Counted from the first letter of the stretch, positions 1 to 9,613 are shown. The stretch is 16,548 nucleotides of DNA from Geobacter sp. UBA6802 (GCA_002452325.1 DKFG01000190.1:6623-23170); one strand, 5' to 3'. Numbers and translations are program-made. Notes: a model not told the origin generated them from the letters alone.

Positions 1-199
1 TCACCACGGCCACGCTGTTGGTCAGCAGCCCCAGCAGGGCGATCAGACCGGCCATCAGCAGCATCAGGTAGTAGATCCAGGAGCGTTCCACCCCGGAGGC
101 CACCTCGCGGATGATACTCTGGTGGTTGACCATCTCGGTCTTTAAGGCCAGATAGTCTTTCAGTTTTTTAAGTTGGTACTGCAACGTAGCGGTGTTCAC
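1..199 (-). CDS. DUF389-family membrane protein, N-terminal part (runs off left edge)
   Basis: Only the first 66 codons are inside the window. The start is GTG at 199, preceded by an AGGAG ribosome site about 8 bases upstream. The protein opens with a charged, helical stretch (residues 1-42, KKLKDYLALK and similar). A strongly hydrophobic segment then ends in LLGLLTNSVAVV, the phrase that begins the first membrane helices of DUF389 (TIGR00341-like) proteins. The function of that family is unknown. The gene starts 36 bases after the treS-mak stop on the same strand, with no terminator between, so it may be the last gene of the trehalose operon. The family call rests on one short motif; another small polytopic membrane protein is possible. 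Confidence 0.7.
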   Translation of the reverse strand, partial: MNTATLQYQLKKLKDYLALKTEMVNHQSIIREVASGVERSWIYYLMLLMAGLIALLGLLTNSVAVV

Positions 200-235
200 A
201 AATGATTCTCCTGGTTTGGTCTGGTTTCCCGGCTG

Positions 236-3200
236 TTACTGGGTATGGCATTCCCTCAACATCATCTCCAGCCCCCGCAGGGCAAGGTCAACGCCAAACG
301 GTCGATTGGTCAGCTCATGCCCCAATTCATGGACTATCCGGTGGATCAGGTAGCAACGCAGCATGATCGCCAGGTGATTGCGGTTTTCCGGCACCAGCGG
401 CGAATGCTTCAGGGTATGCAGATAGCCGCGCAGGTACGAGCCGCTGACATAGACATACCAAGCCTCCAGCCACGGTTCAAGCAGGGCCAGATCCTCCGGG
501 TGGGTAGCAACATGATGGTTCAGGGTGGTCATGGCGGCATAATGGAAGGAATGGATTATACCGGCCACATCACGCAGGGGAGAACGCTTCAGGCGCCGTT
601 CGTTGAGAGTATGGGCCGGTTCCCCTTCAAAATCGATGAACACAAAATCCTTGCCGGTAAACAGGGCCTGCCCCAAGTGTAGATCTCCATGGATCCGACA
701 CTTCATGGCGTCAATCCGCCGCCCGGTGATCTTCTGCAGACAGCCGATCAGCTCCTTTTCTGCTGCCAGCATCCGCTGTGCCCGTTCCTGTACCGGCTCG
801 GGCAGTGCCCCCAGCTGCGCCCCCAGCCGCTGAAAGTTTTTGCGCAAAAGGCCGCGCATGGACTGGAACAGCGACCGCTGGTAGAGGCTGGAAAACTCTT
901 CCCGGCTCCAGGTACTGTCAGCCGGGCCGGTGCTGAGTGCCCGGTGCATCTCGGCAGTCCGGCGCCCCAGGAGCAACGCCATCTCAATGTGCAGGCTACG
1001 CACGAGATCCTTGAACTGATCCGGTATGCCGGTTTCAGCCACCTCCAGCAGGGTGGGCAGCCTGGGCGGCAGTTTGGGCAGGTCATGGCGGTGCGCCAAA
1101 AGGTGCTCCACAAACTGGGCCAGACTGGTCAGGGTATTGCGCCAAGCATCGCCGTGGCAGGCGATGTAGGTCTGCAGAACCCCGATATCATAACTCTTGC
1201 CGACAGCCGTCTTGTACTCCACCTTGCCAGCATAGACCGGTACCTGTTTGAAACGGCTCTTACTCCCCAGAAAACGGAGAATCTCCGGCTCCGGATTGAT
1301 CCCCTCATCCAACTTGCGATACATCTTGAACAGCAACCGGTCACCATAGAGAATACTGGTGTTGTTCTGCTCAACCGCTGCCACCCGGCTGGGAAACAGC
1401 TCGGTCCGGGGTGGATCGGTCTTGCTGACGCCGCTGCCCTGATGGCCGATCAGCATCGCGCCGTTGTCCCCCTGCAGCTTGGCCCGGTCACTAATCAGAC
1501 CGAACAGCAATGTTCGGAATTCCTCAAAGTAGAGGGCATCACACAACACCCCCTCCTGCAGCCCCAGTGTCAATGCAGCAATGACTGAGAGGGGATGCCG
1601 CTCGGACAGGCTGGTCACCTGCTCATTCGAGAGCCAGGTCATCGGCATCAGGTAGACCTCGCTGCCCCCTTCGCTGTAGTCCACCTGGAACATGGTCAGC
1701 AAGAACAGCTGGGCATCATGCTTGATCTGGAAGCTGTCAATTACCCTGGTCTTGCGGATCGTACGCCCCTTACCGAAGAACCAGAATACCCGCTGCAGGT
1801 AGACCGGCATCACCTCGTTACAGAGGCGTTCGCTGTTCCTGCCCTTGATCAGATCCCACCAGGGCTGTCCCGCACGCAGCCTCAACTGCAGACACTCCTC
1901 TTCGCAAGCCTCGGTGCGTGCCTCGGTGCTGCGCAGGGCAAACCAGAAATAGTCGTACTGTCCCAGGGTGAAGTTATAGCGTGATTCCTGAATCAGGGGA
2001 AAACGGTTGCGGCTGAACAGCTCTTCCGGGATCAGCCCGGCATAGCGGGAGAGATCCACCGATACTGATTGGGCAAAACGGGAGAGGTTGATCACTACCA
2101 GCAGTTTTTCATCCTCAAAGCAGCGCATGAAGGCCAGCACCTTGGGGTTGTCCGATGCCAGCATCTCAAGGGAACCGCAGCCAAAGGCCCTGAACCGTTT
2201 GCGCATGGCAATGGTGCGCCGCATCCACCACAAAAGTGACGAGGGGTTGCGTTCCTGATTCTCCACATTGACCGATTCATAATGGTACTCTGCCTCAATG
2301 ATCACCGGCAGAAACAGTTTGTGTGCGCCGGCCTGTGAAAAACCGGCATTACGGTCCGGGTTCCACTGCATCGGCGTGCGGACGCCGTTGCGGTCCCCCA
2401 GAAAGTAGTTGTCCCCCATGCCGATCTCATCGCCGTAGTAGATAATCGGCGTGCCGGGCATGGAGAACAGCAGCATGTTCATCAGCTCGATCTTGCGACG
2501 GTTGTTCCCCATCAGCGGCGCCAGACGCCGCCGGATACCCAGATTGATCCGTGCCTGCGGATCTGAGGCATAGACCCGATACATGTAGTCCCGCTCCTCG
2601 TCGGTCACCATCTCCAGGGTCAGCTCATCATGGTTGCGCAGGAAGATGGCCCACTGGCACCCCTCCGGGATGGCCGGGGTCTGATCCAGGATATCAACGA
2701 TCGGAAAGCGGTCCTCCATCTCAATCGCCATGAACATGCGCGGCATCAGCGGAAAATGGAAGGCCATGTTGCTTTCATCACCGTCACCAAAATAGGCGGC
2801 CGCATCTTCGGGCCACTGGTTGGCTTCAGAAAGCAACATCCGGTTTTTGTGGGAGCGGTCCATATGGGCCCGCAGTTTTCTGAGAAAAGCATGGGTCTCC
2901 GGCAGGTTCTCGCAGTTGGTCCCCTCCCGCTCAAACAGGTACGGCACCGCATCCAAACGAACCCCGTCAACCCCCATTGCCAGCCAGAAATCGATCACCT
3001 TCAGCATCTCGGCCTGTACTTTGGGATTATCAAAGTTCAAATCAGGTTGGTGACTGTAGAAACGATGCCAGTAGTAAGCCTTGGCCACCGGGTCCCAGGT
3101 CCAGTTAGAGGTCTCGAAATCCTGGAAGATGATCCGGGTCTCGCGGTAGCGATCCGGCGTATCGCTCCAGACGTAGTACTCCCGATGTGCCGAGCCGGGC

Positions 3201-3580
3201 CGAGCCTGACGGGCCCGCTGGAACCAGGGGTGCTGGTCTGAGGTATGGTTCAGTACCAGCTCGGTGATCACCCGCAGCCCCCGCTTGTGGGCCTCCCGCA
3301 GAAACTGCTTGAACTCCCGCAAGGTGTTGTAGCTGGGATTGACATTGTAATAATCGGCAATATCGTACCCATCATCCCGCAGCGGCGAAGGGTAGAACGG
3401 CAGCACCCAGAGCGCCGTAACCCCCAGCTGCTGCAGGTAGTCCAGCTTGCCGATCAGACCGCGGAAATCCCCCATGCCGTCGGCGTCTGAATCGGCAAAG
3501 GCCTTGATATGCACCTGATAGATGATCGCATCGCGGTACCAGGTGGGGTTGTCTTCAAGCAGTAAGGTCTGGTTCGACAT
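236..3580 (-). CDS. treS: Trehalose synthase / maltokinase fusion (TreS-Mak)
   Basis: This bifunctional enzyme of 1114 aa interconverts maltose and trehalose (GH13 domain) and phosphorylates maltose to maltose-1-phosphate (kinase domain). The GH13 part (about residues 10-560) shows GVRLDAVPY with nucleophile D210, LLSEANQW with acid/base E252, and RNHDE with D318. The C-terminal part carries aminoglycoside-phosphotransferase-like motifs: HGDLHLGQ (D966, catalytic base) and DFEGEP (D983, metal ligand). The ATG at 3580 was chosen because AGGAGG lies 7 bases upstream; the 32 extra upstream codons lie within the end of malQ and have no such site. The ATG shares one base with the malQ stop (TAATG), implying translational coupling. 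Such fusions are known in several proteobacteria. The product maltose-1-phosphate normally feeds GlgE, which is not in this window. Confidence 0.95.
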   Translation of the reverse strand: MSNQTLLLEDNPTWYRDAIIYQVHIKAFADSDADGMGDFRGLIGKLDYLQQLGVTALWVLPFYPSPLRDDGYDIADYYNVNPSYNTLREFKQFLREAHKRGLRVITELVLNHTSDQHPWFQRARQARPGSAHREYYVWSDTPDRYRETRIIFQDFETSNWTWDPVAKAYYWHRFYSHQPDLNFDNPKVQAEMLKVIDFWLAMGVDGVRLDAVPYLFEREGTNCENLPETHAFLRKLRAHMDRSHKNRMLLSEANQWPEDAAAYFGDGDESNMAFHFPLMPRMFMAIEMEDRFPIVDILDQTPAIPEGCQWAIFLRNHDELTLEMVTDEERDYMYRVYASDPQARINLGIRRRLAPLMGNNRRKIELMNMLLFSMPGTPIIYYGDEIGMGDNYFLGDRNGVRTPMQWNPDRNAGFSQAGAHKLFLPVIIEAEYHYESVNVENQERNPSSLLWWMRRTIAMRKRFRAFGCGSLEMLASDNPKVLAFMRCFEDEKLLVVINLSRFAQSVSVDLSRYAGLIPEELFSRNRFPLIQESRYNFTLGQYDYFWFALRSTEARTEACEEECLQLRLRAGQPWWDLIKGRNSERLCNEVMPVYLQRVFWFFGKGRTIRKTRVIDSFQIKHDAQLFLLTMFQVDYSEGGSEVYLMPMTWLSNEQVTSLSERHPLSVIAALTLGLQEGVLCDALYFEEFRTLLFGLISDRAKLQGDNGAMLIGHQGSGVSKTDPPRTELFPSRVAAVEQNNTSILYGDRLLFKMYRKLDEGINPEPEILRFLGSKSRFKQVPVYAGKVEYKTAVGKSYDIGVLQTYIACHGDAWRNTLTSLAQFVEHLLAHRHDLPKLPPRLPTLLEVAETGIPDQFKDLVRSLHIEMALLLGRRTAEMHRALSTGPADSTWSREEFSSLYQRSLFQSMRGLLRKNFQRLGAQLGALPEPVQERAQRMLAAEKELIGCLQKITGRRIDAMKCRIHGDLHLGQALFTGKDFVFIDFEGEPAHTLNERRLKRSPLRDVAGIIHSFHYAAMTTLNHHVATHPEDLALLEPWLEAWYVYVSGSYLRGYLHTLKHSPLVPENRNHLAIMLRCYLIHRIVHELGHELTNRPFGVDLALRGLEMMLRECHTQ

Positions 3581-5076
3581 TATACATCCTCCTGACAGAG
3601 TCGTTCGTACCGCTTCAATCTGCCGCGTACGGTGGCGGCCAGATCGGTCGGCAGCATCTCCCAGCAAAAGCGCCACTCCCAGTTATTGAAAGGAGTTCCG
3701 GGGATATTCATGCGGGCCTCGCTGCCCAGGCCCAGAATATCCTGCAGCGGGATTATCGCGGTGGCGGCCACCGACATCAGCGCTGCCCGGATCAGGTCAT
3801 CGGCGCCGTTACCCGGCAAGGTACCCAGGTAGGCATGCATTGCGTCCCGCTCGGCCCCGGAACGGGCCGCATACCAGCCGTTGCTGGTATCGTTGTCGTG
3901 GGTACCGGTGTAGACCACCCCATGCCTGACATGGTTGTGGGGCTGGTCACGGTTATCAAGCTCTGCATCAAAACCGAACTGCAGGATCTTCATGCCGGGG
4001 AACCCGTAGCGATCCCGCAGCGCCAGCACTTCAGGCGTGATCACCCCCAGATCTTCGGCAATGATCGGCAGTGTTCCCAGCTGCTGTTGCAGCGCGTCAA
4101 ACAGCCGCTCTGCCGGTCCCTTGACCCAGGCCCCCTGCACGGCAGTCTCTGCATGGGCCGGAATATGCCAGGCCGCTTCAAAGCCCCGAAAATGATCGAC
4201 CCGCACCAGATCAAACTGTTCAAACAGGCAACGGAACCGGTCAGCCCACCAGCAATAGCCGTCCTGCTCCATCCGCTGCCAGTCATAGAGCGGGTTGCCC
4301 CACAGCTGGCCGGTGGCGCTGAAATAATCCGGCGGCACACCGGCCACCACCTGTGGTGCCCCCTGCTCGTCCAGCAGAAACAGTTCTCTCCGGCTCCAGA
4401 CATCAGCCGAATCATACCCCACAAAGATCGGGATATCACCGATTACCGCAACCCCGCGCTGATTGGCATACTGTCGCAGCCCCTGCCACTGCCGGAACAG
4501 CTGCCACTGCAGGTAGCTCTGCACTGCGATTTCATCACGGTTCTCGGCAAGCAGTCGCTGCCTGATCTCCGGCTTGGGGCAGGCCGCCTCACTAGGCCAG
4601 CGATTCCAGACCGCACCGCCATAGCGCTGTTTAAGGGCCATGAACAGGGTGTAGTCCTGTAACCACGGTGTTTCGGTACAGAAACGGTGAAACTCCTGCA
4701 GCCGCTCCGTTGTCGGCTGTTGCAGAAAAGTAACGGCTGCCTGACGCAGCAGGCGGCCCTTCTGTTCGATCACCGCGCCGAAATCCACCCGGTCTTCAGG
4801 AACGTTCGCCTGATCAACCGACGGCGGCAAATCACCCGCTGCAATGAGCTGTTCAAGATCAATCAGCAGCGGATTACCGGCAAAGGCGCTAAAGGCTGAG
4901 TAGGGTGAGTTGCCGCAGGCAGGCGGAGAAAGCGGCAGCACCTGCCAGTAGCGCATCCCCATTGCCTGCAGCAGATCGACAAACCTCCGGGCATCGGCCC
5001 CCAGACTGCCGATGCCGCCCGGCCCCGGCAGCGAGGTGGGGTGCAGCAGGATACCGCAGGCACGTTGGTCTAGCAT
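3580..5076 (-). CDS. malQ: 4-alpha-glucanotransferase (amylomaltase, GH77)
   Basis: The 498-aa product is a cytoplasmic disproportionating enzyme that moves glucan segments between malto-oligosaccharides and releases glucose. It has the normal length for compact bacterial MalQ. Family marks are GILLHPTSLPGPGGIGSLG near the N-terminus, SPYSAFSAFAGNPLL at 58-71, VRVDHFRGFE with nucleophile D294, IIAEDLG with acid/base E341, and GTHDNDT with D394. The ATG at 5076 has AGGAGG five bases upstream and lies inside the end of treY (ATGCTAG, 7-base overlap); its stop overlaps the treS start. Between treY and treS it probably recycles the short oligosaccharides left by TreY/TreZ into chains long enough for TreY. 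The identity is secure; the recycling role is inferred from position. Confidence 0.96.
   Translation of the reverse strand: MLDQRACGILLHPTSLPGPGGIGSLGADARRFVDLLQAMGMRYWQVLPLSPPACGNSPYSAFSAFAGNPLLIDLEQLIAAGDLPPSVDQANVPEDRVDFGAVIEQKGRLLRQAAVTFLQQPTTERLQEFHRFCTETPWLQDYTLFMALKQRYGGAVWNRWPSEAACPKPEIRQRLLAENRDEIAVQSYLQWQLFRQWQGLRQYANQRGVAVIGDIPIFVGYDSADVWSRRELFLLDEQGAPQVVAGVPPDYFSATGQLWGNPLYDWQRMEQDGYCWWADRFRCLFEQFDLVRVDHFRGFEAAWHIPAHAETAVQGAWVKGPAERLFDALQQQLGTLPIIAEDLGVITPEVLALRDRYGFPGMKILQFGFDAELDNRDQPHNHVRHGVVYTGTHDNDTSNGWYAARSGAERDAMHAYLGTLPGNGADDLIRAALMSVAATAIIPLQDILGLGSEARMNIPGTPFNNWEWRFCWEMLPTDLAATVRGRLKRYERLCQEDV
3588..3593 (-). promoter_or_regulatory. Ribosome binding site that decides the treS-mak start
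   Basis: A perfect AGGAGG lies 7 bases before the ATG at 3580, inside the last codons of malQ. It rules out the longer open frame that extends upstream. Confidence 0.8.
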
Positions 5077-8054
5077 GTCGCCTCCTGTGTTGTGTCAATC
5101 TTCTCAAGCAGCGCCACCGGAAAGACCGATAGAATCTTGTGCAGCGGCAGACCCAGTCGGCCATCCTGCGGCTCAAGCCGCAGCAGCTCACCGGTCAGCA
5201 GGTTGCGGTATGCACTGCAACTTGTATCAAAGGGCTGCAGAATGCAGGTATCCTGCCAGACCTCCAGACCCAGCGGCAGACCGTTCGGATGCTCAATCAA
5301 CCGGCTGCAGAAACGGGGCGCCACCACCAGCACGGCGCTGTGGTTGGTGGAGCGTTCAAAGGCACAGACATGCTCCCGGCGTGAACCGGCCACCTCAAGC
5401 GGCAGGTAGCGCCCCTGCTCGAACAGCTCCCGTTGGTCACGGCGGAAGGTAAGCGCCTTCCAGGTCAGATACAGCTTGATCTGCCCATCCTGCCGCTGTT
5501 TCGTCAGCTCCCGGGCTGTTGCCGTCAGCCCCTGCTCCGCCACCCGGCGCTCAAGCTGCTCCAGCAGGGCCATACGCGTGCTGAAATCCACCGGACGCCG
5601 GTTGTCGGGGTCAACCAGGCTGAAATCCCACAGTTCATTGCCCTGGTAGATGTCCGGTATGCCGGGCGAGGTGATCTTGAGCAGCAGCTGACTCAACGAG
5701 TTAAAGATGCCGCAGGCGGCGGTCAGCTGCTGAAACCCGGCAAAGTCGTGCAAAAATGCGTTTCCAGGGAGATCTTTCAGGATCATGTCGATAAAATACA
5801 GGGCAGCGTCTTCATGGTGAGAATCCGGATTGATCCAGCTGGTGTGCACCTTGGCCTCACGCATGGCCTTGAGCATATAGGCCTTGATCCGGTCGCGGAA
5901 CTCGCCGAACGCTGCGGTATCCGGTTTGCAGCAGGGCCAGGTACCCACCAGGGTCTGGTACAGCAGGTATTCTTCATTACGGCTGGGCCGGGCCCTGCCG
6001 TCCACCACCAGCTTGATCCGCCGGTTCTGGCGGCTCCAGCGCATCAACCCCTCACGCCACAGTTCAGGGATCTCGGACAGCACATTGATCCGGGCCCGCA
6101 CATCTTCACTGCGTTTGGTATCGTGGGTCGAGCTGGCCAGCATGGCCAGGGGTCGGCTCTTGCAGCGGTCGATGTTCTGGCCGTGGAACGCCTCAAGACT
6201 GATGCCGAAACGCTCCGGACTGCCCCCCACCTCGTTCAGAGAGACCAGCCGGTTGTAGAGATAAAAGGTGGTATCCTCCACCCCTTTGGCCATGACCGGG
6301 CCGGTGAGTTGCTGGAACCGTTTGACAAAATCAAGCCGGGCACGGCACTGCTCCTCCGGCAGGTTGTCGGGGAAACGCAGCAGCAGCACATCGCGGATAA
6401 AATCAAAGACCGAGGCGCTGACCGCCGGATTCAGTCGTTTGGCGCTCTTGACCGCTGCCTCGATATACTGGCGATCACGCTCGGTTACCTCAAACCCGGC
6501 GATATAGGTGCGGTAGACCGGGAAACAGGCGATCACCTCAATCAGCGACTTGATCAGGCTGTTAAGGGTAAAGTCGCGGGTATGGCGGCTCTGTTCGGAG
6601 ATCCGGTTCAGGTAATGCCCCAGGGTGTTGATCTCGCTTGAGAGCGCCACCTGCATGACCAGCTTTTTCTTCTGATACTGGGCATCATGAAAATCAACCC
6701 GGTGCTGCATGAAACGGGTGTAGATGGTCTCAAACAGTTTTCCGTTGGCTGTATCCACAAAGATGCCGTTAACCTGGTTGGCAAAATCATAGCCGGTGGT
6801 GCCGTAAACCGGCCAGTTGGCCGGCAGCTTCTCTGCCTTGAGCAGGATCTTTTCAGCCACGATGTAGAACGGCCGGTAACCGGGATCAGCCTCAAGGATC
6901 CGCGTATAGGCCTCCTGCGCCGTGGTGGCCGGTTCATCACCCGGTTGATCGTCTGCGGCCAGGGCAAAGTTACGCTCGTACCGGCGGCTGAAGCAGGCGG
7001 CCTGCAGCCGTTTCAGATAGTCGACCGGGTCCTGCAGGCCGTCGGCATGGTCTATCCGCAGACCGGTCACCTTTCCTGCCGCCACCAGATCAAACAGCAA
7101 CCGATGGGTGGCCTCAAACACGGTCGGGTCCTCAACCCGGATCGCCCCCAGACTGTTGATATCAAAGAAACGCCGGTAGTTGATCTCCTCGGTGGCAACC
7201 CGCCAGTGGGTGATCCGGTAGACCTGATCCTGCAGCAGGGTATCCAGACCGTCAAAACTTTCGGGTATCCCCTTGCACCCGTTGAGGCTGGTCAGATTAC
7301 GGTCAATAAAGTCCCTGACTGCACCGCTGTTCTGGTAAAGGCTCCAGAGCCGCCGCTTGACAATCTCTTTCTCGCGGTAGCGTTCGTCGATCTGCTCAGG
7401 GTCGTTTTCGGTAACCGACGGCAGGTGTTTCAGGGCGGTGATGATGCTCATCAGCTCCTGGTACTGGGGGGCATCCGGGCCCAGCTCCTGCTCCAAACGG
7501 TCCAGCTGCAGGCCCAGGATATGGCGATAGCTCTTGGGGATGATCGGCAGCTTGTGATCGTAGTAGTACAGATAAAACGAGCCCTCTTCAAATTGCAGAC
7601 ACAGCTCACCGTTTTCAAGCACCGTGCCGTACTGATCCCCCAGTATCGGCACCAATATCTTGTTTTCCAGCTCAGGCTTGAGCGGATGCCAGTCAATATC
7701 AAAAAAACAGGCAGAGCGTGCGCTGGGGCCGTTTTCAAGCAGATCGGCCCACAGGGCGTTACCCTGCCCTTCAATACACATATGGTTGGGCACGATATCC
7801 AGGATCTGCCCCATACCGCAGTCTGCCAGTTCGCTGCAGAGCGCTTCGTACTGTGCGGTGCTGCCCAGCTCCGGGTTCAGCCGGTTCTGATCATGCACAT
7901 CATAGCCATGCATGCTGCCCGGTCGTGCCGCAAAATAGGGTGAGGCATAGAGCGTACTGATACCAAGACGGTGCAGGTACGGCACAATGGTCCGGGCATC
8001 GTCAAATCCGAAGCCGCTATTGAATTGCAGCCGGTAGGTTGAGGTCGGTTTCAT
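5070..8054 (-). CDS. treY: Maltooligosyl trehalose synthase (GH13_26)
   Basis: TreY isomerises the reducing-end alpha-1,4 linkage of a malto-oligosaccharide to alpha,alpha-1,1, making maltooligosyl trehalose, the substrate of TreZ. The 994-aa protein begins with the typical TYRLQFNSGFGFDDA. It shows DIVPNHM (86-92), GLRIDHADGL with nucleophile D335, FYIVAEKIL with acid/base E401, the TreY-specific KGVEDTTFYLYNRL (590-603) and STHDTKRSED with D645. The TreY-sized insert between DIVPNHM and the nucleophile is present. The start at 8054 was preferred to the ATG seven codons upstream because GGAG lies 7 bases before it and because it forms an ATGA overlap with the preceding stop. Its end overlaps malQ by 7 bases. 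Confidence 0.96.
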   Translation of the reverse strand: MKPTSTYRLQFNSGFGFDDARTIVPYLHRLGISTLYASPYFAARPGSMHGYDVHDQNRLNPELGSTAQYEALCSELADCGMGQILDIVPNHMCIEGQGNALWADLLENGPSARSACFFDIDWHPLKPELENKILVPILGDQYGTVLENGELCLQFEEGSFYLYYYDHKLPIIPKSYRHILGLQLDRLEQELGPDAPQYQELMSIITALKHLPSVTENDPEQIDERYREKEIVKRRLWSLYQNSGAVRDFIDRNLTSLNGCKGIPESFDGLDTLLQDQVYRITHWRVATEEINYRRFFDINSLGAIRVEDPTVFEATHRLLFDLVAAGKVTGLRIDHADGLQDPVDYLKRLQAACFSRRYERNFALAADDQPGDEPATTAQEAYTRILEADPGYRPFYIVAEKILLKAEKLPANWPVYGTTGYDFANQVNGIFVDTANGKLFETIYTRFMQHRVDFHDAQYQKKKLVMQVALSSEINTLGHYLNRISEQSRHTRDFTLNSLIKSLIEVIACFPVYRTYIAGFEVTERDRQYIEAAVKSAKRLNPAVSASVFDFIRDVLLLRFPDNLPEEQCRARLDFVKRFQQLTGPVMAKGVEDTTFYLYNRLVSLNEVGGSPERFGISLEAFHGQNIDRCKSRPLAMLASSTHDTKRSEDVRARINVLSEIPELWREGLMRWSRQNRRIKLVVDGRARPSRNEEYLLYQTLVGTWPCCKPDTAAFGEFRDRIKAYMLKAMREAKVHTSWINPDSHHEDAALYFIDMILKDLPGNAFLHDFAGFQQLTAACGIFNSLSQLLLKITSPGIPDIYQGNELWDFSLVDPDNRRPVDFSTRMALLEQLERRVAEQGLTATARELTKQRQDGQIKLYLTWKALTFRRDQRELFEQGRYLPLEVAGSRREHVCAFERSTNHSAVLVVAPRFCSRLIEHPNGLPLGLEVWQDTCILQPFDTSCSAYRNLLTGELLRLEPQDGRLGLPLHKILSVFPVALLEKIDTTQEATC

Positions 8055-9613
8055 CGGTTTTCTCCGCTCAGACATTCAAGCATCTCAGGTGAAAAATTGA
8101 GCAAAAATGCCAACTCGGCAATCGCTTTCCGCTCTTCCGACGCAAGCTGGTCTGATTCGTCAACAGGAGTTGACCATGCCCGCTGCAGCATCTGCCAGCA
8201 GACATTCTGGGCCTGCCACAGGTTGACGTCAAACGGCAGAGTAGCAAGCATCTGCAGCAGACGCAGCACTTGCATGAATCGGTCTTGATCATCAGGATGG
8301 TCGTATGCAAAGGCGATTTCTTCCTCAACCCTCCTGCGAATGATCATTTCAAGCGCCATAGCATCCAACTGAAGCCCCCAGTCAGCCAGCTCGGCAAAGG
8401 TTGTCACCACACGACTGAAATCAATAACCGGCGCGTTGAAAAGCTGCTGCAGCACCAGATTCAGAGAAATCTGGGCCGTGGTGGTGAATCGGGCTGGGAC
8501 CGGCATGCCGGTGTCGCGTAAAAAGCCCATCAGGCTGCGGCTGTTTTGGTAGAGCGTCCCGAGTTTTTCTTCAAAATCCTGCATGGTCTGGCTGATGATC
8601 CGCTTGAGTATCTGGCGCTGGTGGTCACGAAAGAGATCCTTCAGCGAGTAGGTATGCATACCAAAGTGACGGTCCATCCCCCGGATGACCTCGGCAAACT
8701 CACCGTATTCAAACGCTCCGATGATCTCCTGCTTCATGGCCTGATAGGCTTCATCACCGATGAAGGATCGCACACCGCCGCTGACCGAATTGCTGCCGAA
8801 ATGCAGGGTGCAGAAGCTGATCCGGTCTGCCCTGCGGGTAATTTCTGAACGGATCAGTACCCTGCCGACCTTCAACGTATGCTGACCGGACCCCAGCGAC
8901 TGGAAATCTTCCAAAACGGCTCGGTAGCTGAAGATCGTCGTCTGGTCAGTATAGACATCAAAGATGGAACTGACAGCATAATGAGCCCCCACTTTGACCA
9001 GGTTGACCATGGATGGCCTGACCAGTTTTTCAAACAGCTCGTCACCGCTGCCAAACTCACTGATATTACTTTCTGCCCGCGCCAGCTGCTGCAGAAATGA
9101 TTGTTCGAGCTGCGGTGTACAGTAGCGACGTGCAAGCTGCATGGCCCGTGCGGCGTATTGCAGAATCTGGACCGTCTCAATCCCGGACAACTCATCAAAA
9201 AACCAACCACAGCTGGTGTACATCAGCAGGGCGTGGCGTTGCATCTCCAGCAGACTGAGGACAGCTTCCGTTTCCTCTTCCTGCAGCTGCCTCAGGGTGT
9301 GACGCTGGAAGAAGCCATCAACAGCGGCATCGGAACGATCCAGCATGACCGTGATGTAGTCATCCCGCGCCTGCCAGGGATCATGCAGGTACAGGGAACC
9401 GGTGTCCTGATAACATTGTGTCAGCTGCGCTGCAAGCCAGTCCAGAGACTCCCGCAACGGCTGACGCCAGGACTGGTTCCAACCGGAATGACCGCCGGAA
9501 TTGCAACCGCAGTCACTGCGCCAACGCTCGATGCCGTGCATGCAGCTCCATGAACTGTTTTCAACAATCCTCACCTCATGGGTAGGAGGATGCAAGCGCC
9601 AGAAACTCTCCAT
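8051..9613 (-). CDS. GH57-DUF3536 protein, C-terminal part (separated by frameshift)
   Basis: This 520-codon frame holds the DUF3536 region that normally continues a GH57 catalytic domain in one chain of about 800 aa. From residue 8 it reads HPPTHEV...ENSSWSC..GIERWRSDCGCN.GGHSGWNQSWR, the conserved segment that follows the catalytic domain, and then a long helical region. The nominal ATG at 9613 (reading MESFWRL) has no ribosome site, and its first seven residues are an out-of-frame reading of the NYGEFLAL codons. I infer that this is not an independent gene but the continuation of the upstream frame after loss of one base. The stop overlaps the treY start (ATGA). Function of DUF3536 is not established. 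The C-terminal piece lacks the GH57 catalytic residues. Confidence 0.85.
   Translation of the reverse strand: MESFWRLHPPTHEVRIVENSSWSCMHGIERWRSDCGCNSGGHSGWNQSWRQPLRESLDWLAAQLTQCYQDTGSLYLHDPWQARDDYITVMLDRSDAAVDGFFQRHTLRQLQEEETEAVLSLLEMQRHALLMYTSCGWFFDELSGIETVQILQYAARAMQLARRYCTPQLEQSFLQQLARAESNISEFGSGDELFEKLVRPSMVNLVKVGAHYAVSSIFDVYTDQTTIFSYRAVLEDFQSLGSGQHTLKVGRVLIRSEITRRADRISFCTLHFGSNSVSGGVRSFIGDEAYQAMKQEIIGAFEYGEFAEVIRGMDRHFGMHTYSLKDLFRDHQRQILKRIISQTMQDFEEKLGTLYQNSRSLMGFLRDTGMPVPARFTTTAQISLNLVLQQLFNAPVIDFSRVVTTFAELADWGLQLDAMALEMIIRRRVEEEIAFAYDHPDDQDRFMQVLRLLQMLATLPFDVNLWQAQNVCWQMLQRAWSTPVDESDQLASEERKAIAELAFLLNFSPEMLECLSGENR
8062..8065 (-). promoter_or_regulatory. Ribosome binding site that decides the treY start
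   Basis: GGAG 7 bases before the ATG at 8054, within the last codons of the GH57-DUF3536 frame. It favours this start over the in-frame ATG at 8075. Confidence 0.65.

Noticed and set aside
245..1984. Plus-strand open frames opposite treS-mak
   Set aside because: No recognisable family, no good ribosome sites, and the opposite strand carries an intact catalytic kinase domain.
3581..3676. 32-codon N-terminal extension of TreS-Mak
   Set aside because: It lies wholly inside malQ, reads as unrelated residues and lacks a ribosome site, whereas the ATG at 3580 follows AGGAGG.
5433..7943. Long plus-strand open frames (about 400 codons each) opposite treY
   Set aside because: They are antisense to a gene with clear TreY motifs, show no recognisable domains and have low-complexity compositions (many His, Gln, Gly) typical of shadows of GC-rich genes.
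8055..8075. Longer TreY start (seven extra codons)
   Set aside because: Weaker ribosome site; the ATG at 8054 has GGAG at good spacing and forms the usual ATGA overlap.
9579..9613. Programmed ribosomal frameshift in GH57-DUF3536
   Set aside because: No slippery heptamer, no homopolymer run and no evident downstream stem; a plain base insertion explains the data.
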